Assembly: GCA_026225945.1 (NCBI GenBank)
Contig: JAMJFZ010001258.1
Coordinates: 10,671,001 to 10,735,000, forward strand
DNA length: 64,000 nt
From: Cricetomys ansorgei
Lineage: Eukaryota > Chordata > Mammalia > Rodentia > Nesomyidae
Direction of reading: 5' to 3'
The notes under the pieces were generated by a model. It was not told the origin of the DNA and did not search any database. It was given only the letters and a program-made list of their open reading frames with translations. How positions within the stretch are numbered: position 1 is the first letter of the stretch; every line of letters starts with the position of its first letter. Shown one piece after another: positions 1 to 11,125 of this stretch. A program made the position numbers and the translations under genes.

Positions 1-388
1 AATTCTACTAGTAAGTAATGAGTGCTGCAAATGTCTTTCGTGTCGAAGGATTGCTATTTATTTTCCTGCTTGATGGTTGTCTGGTTTGGTGTTCTTGTAA
101 AACTCCTAGAAATTGGAGTGGGGCAGTCTCTGACCCTTTATCCTGTCCTTGGGACCGTTTTCCTCCATTGGTTTGCCTTGTCCAGCTTGTGCCTGGCCTC
201 GTTCCATCATGTCCTGTTAGAGTGGTGACCCTAGAAGGTCTATTCTTCTCTGAGGTGAAGCAGGGAGAGGAGAGGCTCTTGGGGAGAGGAGAGTAAAGGG
301 AGGGGAGGAGGGCAGGATGGAGATCACAATGTATTACACGAAAGAAGAAAAAAATAAATGATTAAAAAAATAATAATAATAATCCCAA
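1..388 (+). mobile_element. LINE-1 3' end (rodent Lx-like 3'UTR), 5'-truncated
   Basis: The text follows the rodent L1 3'UTR order: a 'gtgttcttgtaaaactcctag' stretch, 'cttgggaccgttttcctcc', a G/A-rich block (about 250-320) and 'atcacaatgtattacacg', then an A-rich AAT-repeat tail at 350-385. The left edge is cut by the window. The two short open frames inside it carry no L1 protein sequence. It is inactive: only 3'UTR is present. Confidence 0.75.
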
Positions 389-1456
389 ATAATCTTGTGC
401 CTTGAAAACGGTTTGTGGAGGTACAAAAACAAAGAAAAACCCCAGGCAGGCACAGAGAGGCCTGGGATCAGCAGATATTCCCAATGAAAATCTACAGGCA
501 ATGGCAATGGAGTTTGCAGTAGGTACCTATTGAAAGCACCAGAGAAAGAAGTCAGTGAGGAATTCTAACACTAACAAATGCACTCTTACATTTGTCCCAG
601 CTGTTAGAAGGGAGAATATGTGCTATACTTTACATTGAACAGAGAAGAACAATTGGGCTATTTATCAAGGAGACAAGAGCTAATTTCCTCATTGGCATAC
701 TCAAATTCTAACATCAGGCTAGCTGGAAAGCATGGGGGTAAATGTGAGCACAATACACTATATACATTTATAAAATCCTCAAAGAACCAATTTTAAAAAG
801 AAAAGTGACATAGGATAGATATCTTAGTTCCCCTTTACAACTGATCTCAGGTCTAGAGTCAGATTATACTAGCAATACCCAGGACGACAATAGCTTATAG
901 GTCTTCCTTTTTGCCCATAAGCTAAAACAACTCCATACTTTCTAAAACCAAATGGTATTCACCACATATTATTCATGAAGACGGAGAAGAAGAAGAACTT
1001 TTAAAAGCTGAACATAGTCACTCCATAAAAAAAATACTCTATTTGGGTGATCATGTTATAAAGGAAGAGTATAAGAACTTCTTTGGAAAGTCAGAGTTCC
1101 CACTCACAACAAACATAATGAGCAAAATGGGAGTTCATCAGGAAGACATACTCATTTTTTTTTTTTAATTATCCTTCTGTATGTTCTTTGCATTAGTATG
1201 GACTAGCAGCAAACAGAAGGTTATATCTAGACGTTTAAGTTGGAGAGGAGAGAAAACAATCTAACATAATCAAGTTCCCTCTTTTTAAGGATTTTTTATA
1301 AGACAAGAGGCAAGTAACTTCAAAGCTGAAGCCAGGGAATGGCATGGAAGAGACACATATGTGCTTGTAATCTCCTTTTTAACGATCTGCTCATTTAGAT
1401 AAATACGTTTTAAGGGTCTACATTCAAGTATTTGCTCCCAAGAGTGATCTTGCGGC
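389..1456. other. Unassigned non-coding DNA
   Basis: AT-rich sequence with no open frame over 60 codons that I can interpret and no repeat I can name with confidence. A T-rich run lies at 1155-1167. The part nearest 1457 may belong to the LTR that follows the G tract. Confidence 0.4.
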
Positions 1457-1475
1457 GGGGGGGGGGGGGGGGGGG
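1457..1475 (+). repeat. Poly(G) tract, G19
   Basis: Nineteen consecutive G residues preceded by TGCGGC. Homopolymer G runs this long are uncommon in mammalian DNA and can form G-quadruplex or triplex structures. It lies at the left edge of an LTR-like block. Confidence 0.95.
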
Positions 1476-1476
1476 A

Positions 1477-1765
1477 GTGGACTGGTAGAGTTTGGGACTT
1501 GAGGACATGGGGAGGCTCTTTTGATATTTCAATGGCTTTGCAAAAAAGGGTGGGTGATCCTAGCTTCTTCCTCCCTCTACTCCTTGGATGTGGCATGAGA
1601 AATTTTGACCCATCATGCTTCCACACCACACGCACCCCATCAGATACTCAAAGTAACTGGTCTGACCAGTCTTGGACTTAAAATTATAATACTGTTAGCC
1701 AAAATAAATCTTTTCTATTTGTAAATTAATTATCTCAGTTATTTCATCTTGCTTACAGAACTGGC
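1477..1765 (+). mobile_element. ERVL/MaLR-type LTR remnant
   Basis: The order of motifs resembles rodent MaLR-type LTRs: a central 'catgcttccacaccaca' segment, then 'tgttagccaaaataaatc' with an AATAAA signal near 1703, then 'tctcagttatttcatcttgcttacagaa' at the 3' end. No coding sequence is present. The left boundary is blurred by the G tract, and no duplication could be fixed. Subfamily not assigned. Confidence 0.5.
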
Positions 1766-2334
1766 TTGTATGCCTTTGAGGGAAAAATCTCATTTACCAA
1801 TTTTCTTCTCTGAGTAATGTGTAAATTAGATAATTTGAGTGTGTAGTAGAGGAATTTGACTTTCATTCCCTTGCTATAGAGCATAATTGTTCTCTATCCT
1901 GCCTAAATTACAAGACGTTGTCTCTTCTCTAAAAGTGTGGGCAATTGAAAATTGTATTTATGTTAGCTTTAGAATTTCCGAACAAACAGGAGCTCTCCAA
2001 TAACATTACCTGCATTAAAATATTTCATTGTAAGCATCCTTCATATTAGCCCATCTGATGCTCTGTGAATGTAACTTTTGTTATCAGGAATTTGGGCTTT
2101 GTTTTTTTATGAACAACAATAAATTATACATACAACATATTTCATATCGTTATAGCCAGAGAGTAAACCTGTCACCGTGCAATTGAAAATAGGTCCCTGA
2201 TTGATATAGTACTTTGCAGAGTAGAACCTGTGAAGTGGCTGACCCTCTTGGGATTTAAAAATTCTCACATCTCAGCAGTGATTATTCACCTGTCCATTCA
2301 CCATTTTATATGACATTATTATTTTCTATTTGAT
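1766..2334. other. Unassigned AT-rich DNA
   Basis: No gene, promoter or nameable repeat recognised; composition is strongly A+T biased with many stops in all frames. Confidence 0.4.
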
Positions 2335-2890
2335 TTAATTCAGCTAACCCATATTAAGTATAGCCCATGCATCTGGCACTGCATTTTGCTGGGCATCAGA
2401 GACTCTGTTCTCATGGAACCCACAATGTAGTGAAGGAACCCAAGGTTGCAATGCCTTCATTATAAGTTACAACCAAAGGAAATAACAAATTACGGGAAAT
2501 CCCACTGTCGTGTAAATCAAGTTTACCTTAAGAAGAGAGAGAGGAGGTTCTGTTGTAGAACTCTAATAAAAATGGCACTGAACTGGGTATGGTGGATTGT
2601 GTAGGAGTTTCTCAGTTGGACAGGCCAAAAACCAATGCAAAGCCAGTTCAGATTTTTCTAAGATAAAATAGTAAAGACATAGGTATAATGGGAAGGGAAC
2701 ACTTGCTGTGTTGGATGAATGGTGAATATATTCACAGAATGATTTTTTAAAACTGAGTATGAGAGGAAGGAAGCAAACCTAGCTGTGAAGGGTAGGGGAG
2801 TCCACGTCAAGGAGTTTGGAATATTTTACAAGAGATATCAGGAGATATTGTAAAACCTTGAAGCGGAGCATGCTAAACACGAAGTTAAAA
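2335..2890 (-). mobile_element. Degenerate L2 LINE 3' region
   Basis: Read on the minus strand this follows the L2 3' end. The plus-strand text has 'ctggcactgcattttgctgg', then 'ctctgttctcatggaaccc', and farther right 'caaggagtttggaatatttta', in the order of a reversed L2 consensus. It is highly diverged and has no open frame. L2 died out long before rodents arose, so this is an old fossil. Confidence 0.55.
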
Positions 2891-4301
2891 TTAGATGCTT
2901 TCTTCCTACAGACTATAAAGCCTCTTGGTATGTTCCCACTTTTTATATATTCTGGAATAAATACCCCTGCATTTAATTCTTAGGAAAAGAACAGTTTCAC
3001 AGGGGCAGGAGTAGACTTTTGCATAGCAGACATCCTGTTTACCAACTCCATCTTTGACTTTGGGGAAAGTAATTGGCCCTGTCCACTTGTATTAGAGAAC
3101 TAAACCTTACCATTAAACATTCTAACTACCTGTGTAAGCAAAGTAAATGGAGAAGATTCTAGTGTTTGATTTGGCCCAAACTGTAGTTCTTGGAAGAAGA
3201 GAGCTAGCATAGGCAGATTTTCCCTGTAGGGCAAATAGAGACACAAAATAAAGACACAAAGTCAGTAAACAAATCTGTGATGTCTGCCAAATGATTCTGC
3301 CATCCCCTGAATGCTGCGTCTGCACCAAACACATCCTGATGACATGCAGAATGACTCCATTTACGGGCAGGAGGATCTTGAAAATCCACAATTTCTGATG
3401 GATAGCTCCATCATAGCTCTGTATTCCGAAAAAAACTTTCTTTTTCATGCTTCTTAGAATTCTCCCTGGGGTTTTGTTGCCTTAAATGATCAGAAGACAG
3501 CAAAACAAAAGAAAAACATCAGTGGGACCGAAGTGGGTAGAAGAAACATCAAGGGGGTTTCTAACAGCCATTTGTTGGTAGAGGCACAAGGTTGCATGCT
3601 ATTGTGCATATGCCAATAGATTCAGGTTCACTGTAGCCGCAGAAGTCACTCTACTACTTGTGCTCTGCATATGTGCTTGTATATGAGCACATAGGGATGC
3701 AGTGACTATTAGTATGGTTTTAAAATTTGCAGCTAAGATATTACAACAGGATTCAAAGGTGAGAATGGGGGGTGATGAGTATATATCAGTTAGCATTGGG
3801 GGTATCTTTATTCATCAGTGGACTGTAAACATGTTCTAGAATCCCTCAGGAGTAACAGATAGGGCTTAGCTTCCTACTTCTACCTCACATCCCCACAAAC
3901 AGGGATCCACAAGTTTGGTAAACTGTTTTCAGTTTACCAAACTTTCTTACAAGGCAGGGAGCCCTGGTTTCTTCTCTGTTCCTCCATATTCTCCCTGGAC
4001 CACCCAAAGTCAGGATAGCATTGAAGATACCACATTTTCCTTCCTGTGACACATGCCAGAACTGGAATGGGGAACGACAAAATCAGAATTGGGATTTTAT
4101 TTGAGCCATAGCATTATACACAGGATTCATTCCAGTCAGCATTATATATAATGCAGCTAATCTGTTTTTTGTTTTTTGTTTTCTATGCTCTTCCATCCAC
4201 CTTTGCATTTAATGAAGAAGTGAAAACGATATAAGTGAGCCATTGAAGGTTTAGGATTCCAGGAAGTAAAGTCATCAAGATGGAGGACTAAAAGAAATCG
4301 A

Positions 4302-4308
<7 letters not shown>
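2891..4308. other. Unassigned non-coding DNA
   Basis: Contains two overlapping minus-strand open frames (108 and 61 codons near 3122-3448) that match nothing I know and show no protein-like composition. No repeat family identified. Confidence 0.4.

Positions 4309-4358
<50 letters not shown>
4309..4358 (+). repeat. (CA)25 microsatellite
   Basis: Uninterrupted 50-bp CA array. Minus-strand open frames through it read as alternating Cys-Val and are artefacts of the repeat. Confidence 0.98.
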
Positions 4359-4360
<2 letters not shown>

Positions 4361-5264
4361 CTCCCCAAAGGAAAAAAATACCTCCACAAATATAAACTAC
4401 CCACAAGCCAAAACGTCCTAAAGATTCAAGGGCAATTAAAAAATCTGCACACAGGAGCAAACCCAGTAAGAACCCTTTTAAAAATATGACTAACAAGACT
4501 GCCATGCCTGAGATGTTAAGAAAGGAAAAGAAGAAGAAGGGCCTTCCTGGCATCAGTTACCATGGTACCCAGCATGTTGTTTTGGAGAGAACACCAGCAT
4601 CTCTTGTCACTGAGGTTACAAGTCATGCATTATGAGGCATACTGGAGAAGAGGAAACAGTTATACTCACCTCCCCTAGGAAGTGGCCTCTTTGGAGCCAC
4701 TGCAGCAAGAAAAAAAATTGCCACTTTGCCCAATACTAAAATCTTCTGACCCTGAACCAAGGCTTCTATGAGAATACAAGGCTCTGCAGCTAACCTCAGC
4801 AATCCTACATCTTAGTAACTGGGGCCATTACCATGGTGATCTAGGTACACTCTGTCCAGAAGCCAAGCTCTTATTTTGAGTGCCTGTGCTCCTAGCACAA
4901 GCTCAGCCATTAGAAAAAGCTGTTCCTCGTCTTGAGCTGCTATTACTCTGTACAGGGCTGAGCTTTAGAATCCTCCCCAAGGCTGTATCAGCCCTTCCAT
5001 ATGTCCCAGACACTGAAGTCATCATGAGTTAGCCCATATTCAGCAAACTATATCAGTGACTCTGCCCTGCCCCTGGAGCTACTTTAATTGTATGCATGCC
5101 CACACATCAATTCCTGGCACCTGTGCTTTACAGACTGATACCAAGATGGCAAGGGTGTTCAAACTCTGTAACTTCCTGGCCCATCATTGCCTCAGATCTC
5201 AGAAACCCCAGTGCATCTACTCCTGCTCAGATCTGTGAATCTGCCACAGAGACAGAGAATTATA
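4359..5264. other. Unassigned DNA with X-box-like palindromes
   Basis: Slightly richer in G+C than its surroundings, with no nameable repeat. Two RFX X-box-like sites fall here: 4556-4569 (GTTACCATGGTACC, 13 of 14 to a perfect palindromic X-box) and a weaker one at 4828-4841. It could be single-copy sequence. Confidence 0.4.
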
Positions 5265-5660
5265 AGTCAAATATTCTCAATGAGAAAATACACAATATTC
5301 CCATAAAAACATCTGCAAACCAAATTTACCAGAATATTAAGAGGGTTTTCCCTAGGATACAGGAATGAGTCACAACATACAAGTTTATAAATGCAATATA
5401 TCACATTAATAGACAAACCATATGATAATCTCCAAATGAAAGGGAAAATAATTTGAGAGATTTCAACATTCTTTCATGATTAAAACTGATAAACAAATGA
5501 AGTATGGAAGGCATAACCTCAAAACAATTAGTACTGTGCATGATAAATCCACAGCTTACCTCATTTGGCATTGAAAAGTTAAAAGTATTTCCTACTGAGA
5601 CTGGATATAAAGCCAGCAGGGGAGAGGGAGGACAAAGAAAGGGAATACAGCCTCACCTTC
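5265..5660 (+). mobile_element. LINE-1 ORF2 fragment (reverse transcriptase region), degenerate
   Basis: The nucleotide text follows the reverse-transcriptase part of L1 ORF2: 'aaatattctcaatgagaaaat', then 'acaagtttataaatgcaat', 'atatcacattaatagac', 'aacattctttcatgattaaaa' and 'cacagctta', in consensus order. Stops and frameshifts break every frame, so no enzyme is encoded. Confidence 0.65.
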
Positions 5661-5834
5661 TGGGATCAAGTACACATACACTGTGAGCTGAAACTCAGAA
5701 ACCTCAACACAATTAATAAAATCAGAATGGCCTACGTCTTGGTTTCCTAAATGTTAACTCAGATAAATTCTACTTACTTGATGCCAGTGATATAAACACT
5801 GCCTCTCATTAGACCACCTTACATTTTTATTTTT

Positions 5835-6795
5835 AAGAATAATTTTTTAAGAGACATTCTTTTCTAGTTTGTGCAGTTACTTCAGGTTATAAATTCACAC
5901 ATACAGATTTAGAGCTAGGATCCACATATAAGATAGAACATGTGGCATTTGTCTTTCTGGGTCTGGATTACCTCACTCAGTGTAATATTTTTTCAGTTCC
6001 ATTCATTTATCTGCAAATTTCATGATTTCATTTCCTTTAGAAAAGAATTCAATTGTGGGAATGCACCACATTCTCATTATCTATTATCAGTTGAAGGGCA
6101 CTGAGATTGTTTCCATTTCTGAGCTCTTGTGACTAGCGTGACAGTGAACATTGCTGAGCAAGTGTGTTTCTGGAGTAGGATGTCAAGCCCTTTAGGCACA
6201 TGCCAAGGAATACTGGGGCTGAGACACATGACAGATCGTCTTCTACACTTCTGAGAATCTCCACACTGGTTTGTACTGTGGCTATGCCACTTTGTTACCC
6301 AGCCAATATTGAGTAAGGGTTTCCTTTTGCCCACAACCTCACCAGTATTTGTTATTGGTTGATTTTCTTTTCTTTTTTCTTTTTTTTTTAAATTTATCCA
6401 ATCTGACTGGGACAAGAAAATAAATCTTAAAGTAGTTTTAATTTACATTACCTGTTTACTAAGGCTCTAGAACACTTTGTAAGACATTTATAAGCCTTTT
6501 TTTTTATCACATTTTTTGAGAATATTATGTTCAGATTCATAGGTCATGTTTGTATGTGGGTCATTTGGTTTCTTGATTCTTTGATTTTTTTTTGGGAGGC
6601 GAGGGGGAATGTTCTTTATATACTCTGGGCATTAATCCTCTGTATAACTGGCAAGGATTCTCTTCCACTCTGTGGGCTTATGCTTCAATCAACTGATGGT
6701 TTCCTTTGTTGTCCTGAAGTTGGTTTTATGAGTTTTGGTCAATTTGACCTACATTTCTAAGTGAATGAAGTCTTTTTTAGGAATATCTTTCCTAA
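5835..6795 (-). mobile_element. LINE-1 fragment, antisense, ORF2 3' part
   Basis: The plus strand reads as a reversed L1: 'ccacatataagatagaacat', 'tctttctgggtctgg', 'tcattatctattatcagttg', 'gtttgtactgtggctatgcc', and farther right 'attaatcctctgtataactgg' with 'ccactctgtgggct'. These are reversed ORF2 carboxy-terminal and adjacent sequences. Many indels leave no intact reading frame. It abuts a plus-strand L1 on each side. Confidence 0.7.
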
Positions 6796-6804
6796 AACAA
6801 ACAA

Positions 6805-7236
6805 AAAAAAAAATGAAGAAAACAAGTGACCGTGAGGTGCCTGCCCCTGACTGGCAGATCTACAACATACCTGCTATACTGAAAGCTCAGAAAACAGAAA
6901 GCCATGGAGCAGGAAAGTCATGGGATCCAGAGGACCAAGGCATCTGGTGTAGGATAGTGTTGTCTCCTAGACATAGCAAGAAATCTGTACTCTTGAAATT
7001 TCAACATTGTGGCTTCCTAAACAAGCCCTGTGTGATGACAACACCAGAGGACGTTTCAGTGTGCGGATAGGGGAAATCTCACAAGGTCCCACATGTAGAT
7101 GCATAGGCACTCGCTGGTCACTGAGAGAGAGAGCATCTCAATTTTCTCTGAGGATAAGCTCCTTGATAAGTTATCCTATACCAAGAGAATACTCTAAACA
7201 CATGCACATATGAGCAACACAGAACAGCTCAACAGG

Positions 7237-7270
<34 letters not shown>

Positions 7271-7335
7271 ATGTATGTATGTGTATGTGGTGAAACAAAA
7301 ATTAAAGAAGAAGAAAAGATCATGAATTGTAGAAC
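6805..7335 (+). mobile_element. LINE-1 3'UTR (rodent Lx-like)
   Basis: Resembles the rodent L1 3'UTR with 'ctggcagatctacaacatacc', 'gtttcagtgtgcggatagg', 'aaatctcacaaggtcccaca' and the tail 'attaaagaagaagaaaagatc'. A CA microsatellite sits between the body and the tail, as in related copies at 20700-21255. No coding capacity. Confidence 0.6.
7239..7286 (+). repeat. (AC)15 followed by (TATG)n
   Basis: Thirty bases of AC then about 18 bases of GTAT repeats, embedded in the L1 3'UTR. Confidence 0.95.
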
Positions 7336-7479
7336 ATTAATTAGTTTTTCTCTTTAGGAAGGTATACAATATTTATCAGGTTTCTGAAAGAAGTTTTCAT
7401 CAAAAGTAATTATGAGATAAATACAGATAAAATCAATAGTAAGGATGAATATTATGAAAAAGAAAAAGGAAAAAATGAC

Positions 7480-8076
7480 ATAGAGATTTAATTTACATTT
7501 ACATTTAAATTGTTGGTAGGAATACAACTTAGTATAATAATGATGGAATAAAATATTGATGGTCCTCACAGTTAGTAACATATGATTCAACAGTCCCACT
7601 GGGAATACATCAAAAAGATGTGAACTGAATAGTGGAAAATACTTTCAATTTTCATGTTTTAAAGAATTATTACAAGAGCCAAGATAATGAAGATCTTGTA
7701 CCCACAGATATATTTATATAGAATGATCTAATAGACATACACAATGGAATACTATGGAATCTTTAAAAAATTAGAAAAAAATAATTACAATAGCATGGGT
7801 CAAACCTGAGAACTACATGATCTTATCTATATGAGGAGGCTAAAAATGTTGAAATCGATAATAAAATGTTGAGTTGTTAAGGTTGGAGCCAGGAAAAACT
7901 ATGAAACTGCCTATTAGGAGACACAAATTTCGATTGGTTAGAAAGAATAAGCTCAAAAAAGATGTTGTTCATCACAGTGAACATGATTAATGTTTTCCAT
8001 TTAAATGTTGTGAAGATTTTAAATATGCACATCAGAAAAATAGTGAGATAATACGAATTTTGGAATAGCCATTCCA
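7480..8076 (+). mobile_element. Old mammalian LINE-1 3' end (L1M-like)
   Basis: Matches the end of ORF2 and the 3'UTR of old L1M elements: 'acacaatggaatactatgga', 'gaactacatgatcttatcta', and 'gttcatcacagtgaacatgat' close to the 3' end. It is AT-rich and strongly decayed. The end coincides with a TG microsatellite. Confidence 0.6.
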
Positions 8077-8078
8077 CA

Positions 8079-8114
8079 GTGTGTCTGTGTGTTTGTGTGT
8101 GTGTGTGTGTGTGT
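8079..8114 (+). repeat. (TG)n microsatellite, interrupted
   Basis: TG array with one C and one extra T interruption. Confidence 0.9.
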
Positions 8115-8849
8115 CATATGTTACATATTATCTCATAAACACTTATTTAAGCTTGGCTTAAATGTTATTCGCCAGACTCCTTTCTAGCATTCATTGAGTG
8201 TGCTTTTTACTTGTCAATTGAAAAATAAAAAAAGGTTAAGGACCTAAATAAACATCATTCAAATTGAGATGTATATTTATCTACTTCTCTGATGATAACA
8301 TTGTTGCTTGCATTTAAATTTATATATATTGCATGGATATTAAACTAATCAAACTATATTGAAACTAATAAGTTCACAAAAATAATGAGCAAAGTCATGG
8401 TAATATCACTAAATGAAAGGATAATTCAGTTCAGTGGTTTAAACTCTTAATTTCACCAATTTCCTCCTTACCAGAATCTATTGAGTACAATGACTTTAAC
8501 TAAAACATTTACCATTTTATCACCCACAAATTCTCTGCTTGACATGTATATGGCTCACCTACCTTCCTGTGTCCCTTAAGGCTTGCGTTCTCAGTACAAG
8601 TAATGGTTGTAATTGTACTTGTATCTTAGAGAATAGAAAAATAGATCATACTAAAACTCTACTGAATGTCCTGATTTATTCGCATGTCAAGATCAGAAAA
8701 AGAACTGTTTTCAGTCACTTCCTTATACCATTGAGTATAGAGAAATCGAGTTGGTACCCAAGTGGAAGCTTTATCACTGCTGACTAGCATTCATGGTGCA
8801 AGAAGGTATTTTGCATGCTATCAGAGCAGAAAAGAAATCATTAACATCA
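8115..8849. other. Unassigned non-coding DNA
   Basis: No repeat or gene recognised. The last 100 bases may be the upstream continuation of the L1 3'UTR that follows. Confidence 0.35.
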
Positions 8850-9354
8850 TGCATCTATAAAACCTGCAACCTGCAACAGCCATCTTTTGTAAGATATACT
8901 GATGCTATAGTGGCACAAATGTTACGGCAGTAACCAACTACTTTGCAATTGGATGTAAGGCCCATTCCATGAGATATGACTCATACATGACACTGTTAAA
9001 TTGACCAAGACCCTGATCCTAGGTAAGTCATGCATTCTAGGGGAAAATCTACTGCTATTATCTTGTTAGAGGAGCAGTTGCAGTAATAAGTCTCTTAATG
9101 ACATATTGCTATACACACAAATCCGAGCTGTGATCAATCTTTATCAGAGAAGCTTCTTTTAATAGATGATAATTAACACAGAAAAACACAAGTGGACAAG
9201 AGACTTTGAAGTACTTATTTTTAAAAAGGGATTTATCAAAATGCCCCCTCAAGATTGGAATCTATGTGGAAAAAGTAAGTGGAAAAATTATAAAAGCCAT
9301 AGAGAGTGGATAACTATCTAGAAAGAGAAAATACAACATTGCTGATACATATAT
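8850..9354 (+). mobile_element. LINE-1 3'UTR, left part (split by an LTR)
   Basis: Follows the rodent L1 3'UTR: 'cctgcaacctgcaacagcc', 'ctactttgcaattggatgta', 'actgttaaattgaccaagac', 'atcagagaagcttctttt', 'gataattaacacagaaa'. The element resumes at 9951 after a 596-bp LTR. Removing the LTR and one copy of TATAT gives a continuous L1 text. Confidence 0.7.
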
Positions 9355-9950
9355 TGTAGGTTTTTCTCCCAACTGGTCCTGAGGGTTCTGCTTTCCTCCC
9401 TGGCAGGTGGCTAAGCTATGCTCTCAACTACTGGTTTAGCCTCCTGAAGGAAAATGTATGGTGAGGGTCGATGAGTTCAGGTGGCCCCAGATAGGAGGAC
9501 TAAGAGGACAGAAACATACAGAACTCCTGGGCACATGGGTGGCAGAGGGCTTTCACTTGTTTATTAGGGGAACAGGCTTATATATTTATAGCAAAAGGAA
9601 AAGGTTTCTGGTATCTAGGGATGTCTTTGGAAGCTCTTTGGCTTAGGACAGCACAGTCAGGTACAACTTTCCAATTTGCATGTTGGGGTTCAGGCTTGGG
9701 CCTAGGTGTTTTCCAGGGACCAGAGGGAGAGATCTTATATGGTCATATTGGAATGGTTTAGTTGCAACTCCAGATAAACAATTCTGCCAGATCCTGTACC
9801 TTTGGATGGGGCAATGCCTTTCTGTGAGCAGGCGACATGGTCTGTTAGAGCTACAGAAGGGAGGGTCTAAAACTCCTGCTGCTCTTAGAATAAGACTTCC
9901 AGAGTTTTAAGCGCCCTCTATCCACTTTTAGTTCTAGTACAACCCCACCA
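9355..9950 (-). mobile_element. Solo LTR of an endogenous retrovirus inserted in an L1
   Basis: The ends are TGTAGG and CCACCA. They are flanked by TATAT at 9350-9354 and 9951-9955, a possible 5-bp target duplication, though low-complexity. On the minus strand there is a TATA-like TATAAATATATAAG followed about 20 bases later by AATAAAC, the usual U3-R spacing. About 596 bp, with no internal retroviral sequence. Class unassigned; the 5-bp duplication is compatible with ERVL but not decisive. Confidence 0.6.
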
Positions 9951-10240
9951 TATATGAACTCACAAAGACTGTGACAGCATTCACAAGACATGCACAAGTT
10001 TAAACCAGACAAAAATCCTAGCAGAACACCAACTCCCACCCTTAGCCGAGATGCTATCTGCAGTAGGCACCTGCTGGAAAGGAAAAGTCAGTTTTCTCCA
10101 ATGGACAGGTCCTTGTATATATCATCCACAGTCCAAGGCATGGCCCATGCTCAAGATCTTATAGTTGAATGGGTAGGGAAAGTGAGGGTCTTGGAGGAGT
10201 TGAGGGAAGTAAATGCATATGAATAAAATATACTTTATAA
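9951..10240 (+). mobile_element. LINE-1 3'UTR, right part and A-rich end
   Basis: Continues the L1 from 9354: 'gaactcacaaagactgtgac', 'gacatgcacaagtttaaacc', 'ttttctccaatggacag', 'ggagttgagggaagt', ending in AT-rich 'gaataaaatatactttataa'. This is the same 3'UTR type found reversed at 35095-35460. Confidence 0.75.
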
Positions 10241-11076
10241 ATATTAATAACAAGAAAAGAATTGTTATAATATGAGTGAAGGGAGATTAATGAAACTCTA
10301 TTGAAAAATGTAAATCAGAGACCAAAAAGGACTAGAATATTGAGACAATGCTGATCTTCTCATAAACTATTATAAGAATCTGATTTTGGACAGAGGACTG
10401 TATATGAAGATGACAGCATATGAAGGTGTTAATACTTAAAGCATTTATAGATTCAACAGGTTTTCCTACTCATTTATTTTTGCTTCTGTCTCTTTACTAA
10501 GAGCAAAGAATACATTTATTATGAGCTGTCCAAAGAGACTGAAGACATGTGGAGTAGAGCTTAAGCCACTCAGAACTGAGCAAAGTGGAGCTGAGCCGAG
10601 CCAAATTAGACAACATTCAGAGGATGCCAAGATACTAGTTTCAGAAACAGATGGCCTTCATTGTATGCACTGATGTGATGTGGTTGACATGTAAAATTAA
10701 ATAGCTCATTCCCAACCCCCAAAAGTTCACTTAAATATTGTACTTGTTTTTACAGAATTATATCGCAAATCAATGAATACGCCTAATACATTTGAGTATC
10801 TTCATGTAATCCTGTTCATACTAAGAAAATTCACTCAGCTGTAGTATAGGCCCTCTTTTACCACACGCACTTGGGACACACTGCAAAATTGGCTCACGGC
10901 TATGTTCAGTAAGCATGAGTTGAAACTGAATGTTTGCAGAAACATCACCAGCTCCTCTGACCACCTTAAAACAATCATGATTTAAAAGAGAAGAGTGACT
11001 CAGGTAACAACCCTTTATTGCTCATGCCAGGATGAGGCTTTCTGATGTAACATGCTTTCCTGAAAGAGATTTGTTA
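10241..11076. other. Unassigned non-coding DNA
   Basis: No gene or nameable repeat. A short direct echo of 'gagctgagccgagcc' is present near 10590. Confidence 0.35.
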
Positions 11077-11125
11077 AAACAAAACAACAACAACAACAAA
11101 AAAAACAAAAACAAAAACAACAACA
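11077..11125 (+). repeat. (CAA)n / A-rich simple repeat
   Basis: CAA repeats grading into CAAAAA repeats; may be an old retroposon tail, but no body is recognisable to its left. Confidence 0.85.
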
